Positions 40,676 to 46,575 of a stretch of DNA of 46,575 nt are shown one piece after another. The translations under genes were made by a program, and so were the position numbers. The notes below the pieces were generated by a model. The model was not told the origin of the DNA, searched no databases, and was given only the letters and a program-made list of their open reading frames with translations. Every line of letters begins with the position of its first letter. Position 1 is the stretch's first letter. This DNA is from Marinococcus halotolerans DSM 16375 (GTDB lineage Bacteria; Bacillota; Bacilli; Bacillales; Marinococcaceae): the NCBI RefSeq assembly GCF_000420725.1, contig NZ_ATVM01000023.1, forward strand, positions 1 through 46,575. The letters are read 5' to 3'.

Positions 40676-40689
40676 TGAAAGCGCTATCA
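40676..40689 (+). promoter_or_regulatory. Second perfect cre, inside the beta-oxidation operon
   Basis: TGAAAGCGCTATCA matches TGWAANCGNTNWCA at every position. It lies 22 bp before the acyl-CoA dehydrogenase ATG in the only sizeable gap of the first part of the operon, so it could block elongation or control an internal promoter. Confidence 0.55.
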
Positions 40690-40710
40690 GAATATACTGG
40701 AGGCTATACT

Positions 40711-41916
40711 ATGGCTGAAAAACAAGCACTGATAAAAGAATTATATCCTGAAGATTTATTAAATATTTCTAAAGAATTAACTGAAGGAGAAGTACAGTTT
40801 TTAAAACAACTCAATGATCTGCTCGAAGAAAAATACCGGGATTCAATTAATGATCACTGGGCTAATGCAACAGTGCCTGAAGACTTTTTTAATGATATGG
40901 GTAAATTGAATTATTTCAATAACCCATTGCTGTTTGAAGGGCGGGAGGGCGAACGGACTACGAGTCAGTTGTTTCAGTTTTTCATGCTATATACAGTGGC
41001 AAGGTTTGATGTTTCATTAGTTACTTTGATGGGTGTGCATCAAGGTTTAGGACACAATGCGTTCCTGTTTGGCGGAAGTAAAGAACAAGTGGCGTATTAT
41101 GTGCCGAAATTGCAATCTCACGAACTGAGGACCTGTTTTGCTTTAACCGAACCTGAACACGGATCGGATGTAGCTGGAGGTTTAGCAACGACGGCTAAGC
41201 GTGAGGGTGATAAATGGGTAATAAACGGTATGAAAAAATGGATAGGCGGCGCTAATCTTTCGGATGTCATACCGGTTTTTGCTACAGATGCGGATACAGG
41301 TAAACCAAAGGGATTTATCATTAAGCCTGACCAGGATGGCGTGGATATAGATGTCATTGAAAACAAAATCGCTTTGAGAATTGTCCCAAATGCTAATATT
41401 CACTTAAACAACGTTGTCGTACAGGAAGAAGACAGGCTACAAAATATTAACGGCTTCAAAGACATTGCGAAAGTTCTGTACTCAACACGTGCTGGTGTGG
41501 CCCATATGGCGACAGGAGCGATAGCCGGGACCCTGCGGGCCACTCTGGATTATGTGACCGAACGTAAACAATTTGGCAAAGAACTTAGTAAATACCAGTT
41601 AATTCAGGAGAAGCTGGCAATGATACAGGGAAACCTATCTCATGCAATGAGCCTGTCTGCACAACTCGCCCGGATGCAGGGGAACGGGGAATATGATGAA
41701 GTGGCAACCTCAACCGCAAAAATGATGAACGCCTTAAGATTAAGGGAGTCCGTTGCAATGGGACGCGGGATTACAGGAGGCAACGGTATTCTTGCCGAAT
41801 ATGATATCGCGAGGTTCTTCTCTGATGCCGAAGCCATTTACACCTACGAGGGAACTCATGAAATTAATGCCTTAGTTATTGGCAGAGCATTAACAGGGGA
41901 CTCTGCATTTATCTGA
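40711..41916 (+). CDS. Acyl-CoA dehydrogenase
   Basis: A 401-residue FAD enzyme introducing the trans-2 double bond in acyl-CoA, the first oxidative step of beta-oxidation. Landmarks: C-F-A-L-T-E-P-E-H-G-S-D (FAD and substrate loop, about 130-141), K-K-W-I-G-G-A, R-K-Q-F-G-K-E-L, and the catalytic Glu in Y-E-G-T-H-E-I-N near the C terminus. The pattern is close to the glutaryl-CoA dehydrogenase branch, so the exact chain specificity is open. ATG 40711 has TGGAGG upstream; the frame extends to TTG 40675 but that covers the cre. Electron acceptor genes (ETF) are not in the window. Confidence 0.92.
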   Translation: MAEKQALIKELYPEDLLNISKELTEGEVQFLKQLNDLLEEKYRDSINDHWANATVPEDFFNDMGKLNYFNNPLLFEGREGERTTSQLFQFFMLYTVARFDVSLVTLMGVHQGLGHNAFLFGGSKEQVAYYVPKLQSHELRTCFALTEPEHGSDVAGGLATTAKREGDKWVINGMKKWIGGANLSDVIPVFATDADTGKPKGFIIKPDQDGVDIDVIENKIALRIVPNANIHLNNVVVQEEDRLQNINGFKDIAKVLYSTRAGVAHMATGAIAGTLRATLDYVTERKQFGKELSKYQLIQEKLAMIQGNLSHAMSLSAQLARMQGNGEYDEVATSTAKMMNALRLRESVAMGRGITGGNGILAEYDIARFFSDAEAIYTYEGTHEINALVIGRALTGDSAFI

Positions 41917-41962
41917 CTGCAGGGAGTGGCTGAATAAATTTCAGAAATATGGAGGTTATTTC

Positions 41963-44221
41963 ATGACGATGAGAAAAGCAACCGTTTTAGGCGCGGGGTT
42001 AATGGGCAGTCAAATTGCCGCCCTTTTGGTTAATGCAGGTTTAAAAGTAAAGCTGCTGGACATAGCAGTTGATGAGAGCGATCCAAACAAGATTTCAAAA
42101 AAATCCTATGATATGATTACTGATCCGAAACGGCCGCAATTATTTGATTTAAACTTCGCCTCTAATTTGACTTATGGCAATTTTACAGAGGATTTATCTG
42201 GGCAGGATGACTCGGATATTTTTATTGAAGCTGTAAAGGAAGAAGTGGAAATAAAGCATAACATTTGGGACCAGGTGAGACGTGTTGCCAAAGATGATGC
42301 CTTATTTGCCACAAATACTTCAGGCATTCCAATAAAGGCAATATCCCGGGTATTTAATGATACGGAGCAGGAAAGATTTTTCGGCATGCACTTCTTCAAC
42401 CCGCCCCGGATCATGAAGCTGGTAGAAGTGATCCCTGGTCCTAATACATCCCCTGAAGTAACAAATAAAGTTCAGGCTTTTGCTGCAGATGTGCTGGGCA
42501 AAGGCGTCATCATAGCAAATGATGTGCCGGCATTTGTTGCTAACCGGATAGGGACACAGACAATGAATGATGTTATGTATCGTGCAGAGAAAACAGGCCT
42601 TTCCATTACGGAGGTCGATGCACTCACGGGACGCGGTATCGGAAGGCCAAGCCTCGGGACGTATGGGCTCGTCGATCTGGTAGGGCTTGATATTGCGACA
42701 ACCGTCATCAAGGGCCTGCAGCAGGATCCGGAAGAACAGGAATTTTTCCACGAGACACGTATTGCAGGAAAACTGATGGAAAATGGCGCGTTGGGGAGGA
42801 AAACCAAGCAGGGCTTTTATAAGAAAGAAAAGAAATCCCTGCTGGTTTTTGATCCGGAAAGCAATGAATATGTACAGCCGGAACAGCCTGAGTTTGAGCT
42901 GCTGAACAGCTTCAGTAAAGACTTGAAGTCAAATATGGACATCATCTATAACGCTGAAGATGAAGCGGGCAGGTTCTTGTGGGAAACCCTTAGAAACAAT
43001 TTCTACTATTGTGCTTTGAACGTACCGAAAGCGGCAACGGACTTTAAAGATATAGACCGTGCCGTAGTGTGGGGGTTCAACTGGAAAAAAGGGCCCTTCC
43101 AGCTATGGGACCTGATGGGATTCGAACGCGTTAAGGAACGAATGCAGCGGGAGCTGGGGCCGTTACCGGAATGGATAGAAAAACGCAGTACATCATTTTA
43201 TTCTGAAGGTGAGGCGATTGAGCGTGTGACTCCTGTATCAGCGTTTACAGATAGTGAACTATGGAACAGGGAAGATTCCAGTCTTTCTGTTGCAAATAAA
43301 GACCAGCTGTTACTGAAGCTACAAAGTAATAATAATATTATTACCGATGGCTTTGCTGATGATTTAATCGAGTCGATCGACCTTTTAGAAAACGAGGATT
43401 ACTCGAGCATGGTCATCTATGCAGAAGGAAACAATTTCAGTGTGGGCGCCAACCTATATCTGATGAAAAAAGCACATGAAGAAAACACAGTGGAAGAGAT
43501 GGTGGGGCCTGCAATTGAAAAGCTGCACGAGAGCTTCAGCCGCCTTAAATATGCACTTAAGCCCGTGGTGACAGCCGTCCACGGGAAAGCTTTAGGCGGC
43601 GGTTGTGAATTGGTTCTTCATTCACCGGTAGTAGTAGCTGCAAGTGAAACGTACATGGGACTTGTAGAAGCAGGGGTGGGACTGCTTCCAAGCGGTGGCG
43701 GCCTTGCCGAAATGGCGGACCGGATTCTCGGAACGAGCCATAAGCATAACGATAAACAGGAATCGATGACTAGAGTACTGACGAATGTAGGGTTCGCAAA
43801 AGTATCAACGAACGCTTATGAAGCGCTCAGGTATGGTTATCTTAGAGAAACTGATTCCATTATATTGAATACAGAGAAAAGAGTAGAAATAGCATTAAAA
43901 CGAGCACAGTTTGAAGTGGAGACAAATTATGTTCCCCAGCCGAAGTTGACCTATTTTGCTTTAGGCAGAGATTATAAAGCACTTGCTCAAGGCCAGCTGG
44001 AGGCCCAGCGTGTTGGAAATTTCATAAGTGCTCATGATTATACAATCACTTTAAGTGTTGCCGATGTTTTATCCGGAGGAGACCTTCCGCGTAACACCTA
44101 TATTAATCAAAAATACCTTCAAAAGCTTGAAAAACAAAAATTCTTAATGCTGTTACAAAACGAAAAAACGTACGAGCGAATTACTCATATGCTGGCTACA
44201 GGCGAGCCTTTACGAAATTAA
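41963..44221 (+). CDS. fadN: 3-hydroxyacyl-CoA dehydrogenase / enoyl-CoA hydratase
   Basis: A 752-residue bifunctional beta-oxidation enzyme. The N-terminal NAD-binding dehydrogenase has V-L-G-A-G-L-M-G-S (7-15), F-G-M-H-F-F-N-P-P and the C-terminal dehydrogenase domain G-R-P-S-L-G-T-Y-G-L-V-D. The crotonase domain spans about 425-650, with F-S-V-G-A-N-L, H-G-K-A-L-G-G-G-C-E-L and E-A-G-V-G-L-L-P-S-G-G-G (catalytic Glu). The dehydrogenase-hydratase order is that of Bacillus FadN, the reverse of E. coli FadB. ATG 41963 follows TGGAGG. It acts with the thiolase encoded next, probably as a complex. Confidence 0.93.
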   Translation: MTMRKATVLGAGLMGSQIAALLVNAGLKVKLLDIAVDESDPNKISKKSYDMITDPKRPQLFDLNFASNLTYGNFTEDLSGQDDSDIFIEAVKEEVEIKHNIWDQVRRVAKDDALFATNTSGIPIKAISRVFNDTEQERFFGMHFFNPPRIMKLVEVIPGPNTSPEVTNKVQAFAADVLGKGVIIANDVPAFVANRIGTQTMNDVMYRAEKTGLSITEVDALTGRGIGRPSLGTYGLVDLVGLDIATTVIKGLQQDPEEQEFFHETRIAGKLMENGALGRKTKQGFYKKEKKSLLVFDPESNEYVQPEQPEFELLNSFSKDLKSNMDIIYNAEDEAGRFLWETLRNNFYYCALNVPKAATDFKDIDRAVVWGFNWKKGPFQLWDLMGFERVKERMQRELGPLPEWIEKRSTSFYSEGEAIERVTPVSAFTDSELWNREDSSLSVANKDQLLLKLQSNNNIITDGFADDLIESIDLLENEDYSSMVIYAEGNNFSVGANLYLMKKAHEENTVEEMVGPAIEKLHESFSRLKYALKPVVTAVHGKALGGGCELVLHSPVVVAASETYMGLVEAGVGLLPSGGGLAEMADRILGTSHKHNDKQESMTRVLTNVGFAKVSTNAYEALRYGYLRETDSIILNTEKRVEIALKRAQFEVETNYVPQPKLTYFALGRDYKALAQGQLEAQRVGNFISAHDYTITLSVADVLSGGDLPRNTYINQKYLQKLEKQKFLMLLQNEKTYERITHMLATGEPLRN

Positions 44222-44253
44222 AAATTGTGGTAGCAAGGAAAGGGTGAAAGTCA

Positions 44254-45441
44254 GTGCAAGATGCGTATATAGTAGCTTATGGGCGTTCTGCTTCAGCTAA
44301 AGGAAAGTTAAGTGGTGCCATGGCTCACGACAGACCTGATGAAGTTGCAGCACAGGTACTAAAAGGGGTACTGGACCGGGTAGGTGGTCAATTCCATCCA
44401 GACATGGTACAGGACGTTATCGTTGGTAATGCTTTTCCTGAAGGCCTGCAGGGACAAAATATCGCACGTTCGATTGCGTTGCTTGCCGGGCTGTCGGAAG
44501 ATGTTCCGGCCCAGACGGTGAACCGTTATTGTTCTTCAGGGCTTCAAACAATCGCGATGGCGGCTAATCAGATTGTGTCTGGCCAGGCAGATATTATAGC
44601 AGCTGGCGGAGTTGAACTAATGAGTGCCGTTCCGATGGGGGGAAATGAGCCGGTCAACAGTCCAATACTCCAGGAGGAAGAGGCCGGAGTATCCTACCCA
44701 ATGGGGCTGACCGCCGAGATGGTGGCTGAAAAATATAGCGTCTCACGGGAAGACCAGGACGCTTATGCTGTGCAAAGTCACCAGCGTGCTAAAAATGCCC
44801 AGGACTCAAGAAAGTTCGATGACGAGATTATTCCTATTAATGTAACTAAGGTAACGTACCATAATGACGGCCCGGTAGTAACAAAAGATATATTTGATAC
44901 GGACGAACTGGTACGCCCTGATACCAATATGGAGGATTTAGCGAAGCTGCCCACTGTGTTCAAAGCCGATGGAACAGTAACAGCCGGTTCATCTGCCCCG
45001 CTTACAGATGGCTCAGGTTTTGTAGTTGTAATGTCGGGGGACAAAGTAAAAGAATTAGGCGTCACCCCCATTGCACGATTCGTAGGCTTCAAGGCAGCGG
45101 GTGTTGATCCAAAAATCATGGGGATTGGTCCGGCTTATGCAATCCCGGATGTGTTAAAATTAACTGACCTAACGGTTGATGATATGGATTTAATCGAACT
45201 AAATGAAGCATTTGCAGCACAAACGGTGGCCTCTATCAGGCAGACAGGGTTAGATATGACTAAAACGAATGTTAATGGAGGCGCCATCTCATTAGGCCAC
45301 CCTCTTGGGGCATCAGGAGCAATGCTGACTGCAAAGCTGCTTGCGGAAATGAAAAAAAGACCAGATTCCAAGTATGGCATGGTGACCATGTGCATTGGGG
45401 GAGGCATGGGGGCTGCAGGTATATTTGAATACATCAGATAG
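44254..45441 (+). CDS. fadA: Acetyl-CoA acyltransferase (3-ketoacyl-CoA thiolase)
   Basis: A 395-residue thiolase that cleaves 3-ketoacyl-CoA to acetyl-CoA and a shortened acyl-CoA. The acyl-accepting Cys93 is in N-R-Y-C-S-S-G. N-E-A-F-A, G-G-A-I-S-L-G-H-P-L-G-A-S-G (catalytic His) and C-I-G-G-G-M-G-A (second Cys) are intact. The start is GTG 44254 with AAGGGTGAAAG upstream. It is the last gene of the operon, followed by a hairpin at 45514-45542. Confidence 0.94.
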   Translation: MQDAYIVAYGRSASAKGKLSGAMAHDRPDEVAAQVLKGVLDRVGGQFHPDMVQDVIVGNAFPEGLQGQNIARSIALLAGLSEDVPAQTVNRYCSSGLQTIAMAANQIVSGQADIIAAGGVELMSAVPMGGNEPVNSPILQEEEAGVSYPMGLTAEMVAEKYSVSREDQDAYAVQSHQRAKNAQDSRKFDDEIIPINVTKVTYHNDGPVVTKDIFDTDELVRPDTNMEDLAKLPTVFKADGTVTAGSSAPLTDGSGFVVVMSGDKVKELGVTPIARFVGFKAAGVDPKIMGIGPAYAIPDVLKLTDLTVDDMDLIELNEAFAAQTVASIRQTGLDMTKTNVNGGAISLGHPLGASGAMLTAKLLAEMKKRPDSKYGMVTMCIGGGMGAAGIFEYIR

Positions 45442-45513
45442 TTAACTCCGACGTTTTAATGTGTCAGTTATCTTTGTTCGCCTAAACAATTATCAGGAAT
45501 CCGTAAACATCCA

Positions 45514-45550
45514 GGGGGCTGTCCTATTTTTGGGCCAGCCCCACTTTTGT
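45514..45550 (+). terminator. Terminator of the beta-oxidation operon
   Basis: A 7-bp G+C stem (45515-45521 with 45536-45542) followed by a T-rich stretch. Stem and loop nearly repeat those at 22319-22352. Confidence 0.65.
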
Positions 45551-45654
45551 TTTAAACAAAAACTGCTGATAGGGGATTTTTTATGTAATAGAAAAAAAGC
45601 CGATCATCAAGGTTGGCAATGCAATACGTATAACTGGAAAATACAAAGTATTAA

Positions 45655-45683
45655 GGGAGTGCTTGAAAAGTACTCCCGTTTTT
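45655..45683 (+). terminator. Second terminator hairpin after the beta-oxidation operon
   Basis: A 10-bp stem with one G-T pair followed by GTTTTT, about 210 bp after the thiolase stop. It may be a back-up terminator or end a short untranslated transcript. Confidence 0.5.
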
Positions 45684-45746
45684 AATGCAATGGAATCCTT
45701 TTTTTGCCAATAATTTCTTATTCAAAGAAAAATTAGAAAATTATCG

Positions 45747-45776
45747 TTGAATTTTTTCCCTTTTCTTTTGTATGAT
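45747..45776 (+). promoter_or_regulatory. Sigma-A-type promoter of the Lrp/AsnC gene
   Basis: TTGAAT (45747-45752), an 18-bp spacer and TATGAT (45771-45776). Confidence 0.5.
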
Positions 45777-45838
45777 TTAGGTATTTTATAGAAATTCTTT
45801 CCGCCATGAAGGCAAACGACATAAGGAGGCCCACCACC

Positions 45839-46282
45839 ATGCCAACACTCGATGATACCGACCGGGCTATCTTACATGCCTTGCAGCAAAACGCCAAAGA
45901 ATCGTATTCCACGATCGCCCAGTCCTTAGAGGTAAGTGAAGGAACGATTCGGTTCCGGATTCGTAAAATGCTTAATGCCGGGATTTTTGACTTTATTGTT
46001 CACACCGATCCGAAAAAAATCGGTCTGGATGTGCAGGCTATCATCGGTATTAACACCCGGCTCGGCCAACAACAGCACGTTGCACTCCAACTGCAAACCT
46101 TTGAAGCCGTTCGTTTTGTCGGAGCCTTTTCCGGTAATCATGATCTGATGATTCAAGCTTATTTTTCGACCAACGATGATTTGGTTTCGTTTATTAATGT
46201 CGATTTAGCCGCTCTTGAAGGAATATTAGACGTCGATGTCAATGTAGAGCTGATGCAGTACAAAGACAGCTTTTCCTACTAA
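45839..46282 (+). CDS. Lrp/AsnC family transcriptional regulator
   Basis: A 147-residue regulator. The N-terminal helix-turn-helix has D-D-T-D-R-A-I-L-H-A-L-Q and S-T-I-A-Q-S-L-E-V-S-E-G-T-I-R-F-R-I-R-K. The C-terminal RAM ligand-binding domain follows (about 65-147, with F-V-G-A-F-S-G-N-H-D-L-M). ATG 45839 has AAGGAGG upstream; a longer frame to 45806 would absorb that site. It has its own promoter. Control of amino-acid genes is typical of the family; a link to the neighbouring beta-oxidation operon is possible but unproven. Confidence 0.9.
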   Translation: MPTLDDTDRAILHALQQNAKESYSTIAQSLEVSEGTIRFRIRKMLNAGIFDFIVHTDPKKIGLDVQAIIGINTRLGQQQHVALQLQTFEAVRFVGAFSGNHDLMIQAYFSTNDDLVSFINVDLAALEGILDVDVNVELMQYKDSFSY

Positions 46283-46335
46283 GGACCTTTTATGTTGCGG
46301 ATTTATTAACAATTATTTCCATTATCGATAAAAAA

Positions 46336-46419
46336 GAGACAGAATCCCCGTTGATACGGTACGATGACATCGACCAAAACACCATCGAGAAAGGATTCTG
46401 CCTCATGTCTACCGTATCA
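46336..46419 (+). repeat. Interleaved inverted repeats over the start of a probable transposase gene
   Basis: Pair A is 46336-46347 with 46393-46404 (12 bp, one mismatch). Pair B is TGATACGGTA (46352-46361) with TACCGTATCA (46410-46419). The order A-B-A'-B' allows a pseudoknot or alternative folds. A' covers part of the AAAGGA site and the bases up to the ATG; B' covers the first codons. Confidence 0.55.
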
Positions 46420-46575
46420 TATTCCTCCTGCATCGCCAACGCCTTTGATCAATGGAACCTCCGGTTCTTTATGTCCGCCCCAGCTGCCCGGCATATGCAA
46501 AAGCTGCTGGAGGGTTGGACCCGGGAGCATCGCAACGGGAGTGTGAAGGCCCTTCAGGAAGCTGCGAATCATCAC
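46405..46575 (+). CDS. Probable insertion-sequence transposase, 5' end only
   Basis: An open frame of 57 codons running off the window edge. It starts M-S-T-V-S-Y-S-S-C-I-A-N-A-F and continues F-M-S-A-P-A-A-R-H-M-Q-K-L, similar in style to N termini of IS4/IS701-type DDE transposases of Bacilli. No catalytic residue is inside the window, so the identity is a guess from style and from the structured leader. AAAGGA lies about 10 bases before the ATG. Confidence 0.4.
   Translation, partial: MSTVSYSSCIANAFDQWNLRFFMSAPAARHMQKLLEGWTREHRNGSVKALQEAANHH

Larger units (their letters stand above)
45551..45838. other. Intergenic region before the Lrp/AsnC regulator
   Basis: No gene accepted; the longest frame lacks a ribosome binding site and crosses the terminator. 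A second hairpin (45655-45664 with 45668-45677, one G-T pair, then GTTTTT) and the regulator promoter (45747-45776) are present. Confidence 0.45.

Noticed and set aside
45461-45685. 74-codon plus-strand frame after the thiolase gene
   Set aside because: It runs through two terminator hairpins and lacks a ribosome binding site.

Overview
This window looks like chromosomal DNA of a low-to-moderate G+C Gram-positive bacterium of the Bacillaceae, probably a salt- or alkali-adapted one. The evidence is strong AGGAGG-type ribosome binding sites, Bacillus-type families (YflT/GSP17M, DUF3243, DUF4260, FadN with dehydrogenase-hydratase domain order), sigma-B-like promoters and CcpA cre-like boxes. No rRNA, tRNA or CRISPR array was seen. 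Species assignment is inference.

Layout. 1-0.75 kb: an AT-rich orphan gene with a HEPN-like motif. 0.87-3.6 kb: a metallo-beta-lactamase-fold hydrolase, short-chain dehydrogenase copy 1 and two unknown genes. 4.1-6.8 kb: LytTR regulator / ABC ATPase / ABC-2 permease module 1. 6.9-14.8 kb: malate:quinone oxidoreductase, dehydrogenase copy 2, a TetR-MFS efflux pair, an Asp-box (BNR) protein, an alpha-carbonic anhydrase and stress protein YflT. 14.9-18.1 kb: a GntP permease, an alpha/beta hydrolase and DUF3243. 18.3-21.5 kb: module 2 of the LytTR/ABC system, on the minus strand, with a DUF4260 membrane protein upstream. 21.7-29.6 kb: housekeeping and accessory enzymes (Nudix, FMN reductase plus luciferase-like monooxygenase, UspA, homocysteine methyltransferase, lipoprotein, Tag glycosylase, DHFR-like reductase, dehalogenase-like hydrolase). 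29.8-32.3 kb: seven small membrane proteins, one frameshifted. 32.3-33.5 kb: an M29-type peptidase apparently lacking two metal ligands. 33.7-36.3 kb: a compact minus-strand operon DUF1538-DUF1538-PII-PII-CBS. 37.5-45.4 kb: a five-gene fatty-acid beta-oxidation operon. 45.8-46.3 kb: an Lrp/AsnC regulator. 46.3 kb to the end: the start of a probable insertion-sequence transposase.

Two systems stand out. (1) A pseudo-ABC-ATPase fused to a LytTR DNA-binding domain sits upstream of a genuine ABC-2 exporter twice in this window. In both copies the gap before the ATPase gene carries 9-bp direct repeats spaced exactly 21 bp apart, the geometry of known LytTR operators. (2) The DUF1538/PII/CBS operon encodes what looks like a two-subunit membrane transporter wired to two PII-like proteins and a CBS-pair protein; its substrate is not evident from the sequence.

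Regulation visible in sequence: sigma-B-like promoters before both dehydrogenase paralogues and yflT; cre boxes before mqo and at two places in the beta-oxidation operon; a 16-bp perfect palindrome before the TetR gene; and a 7-2-7 palindrome before the dehalogenase-like gene.
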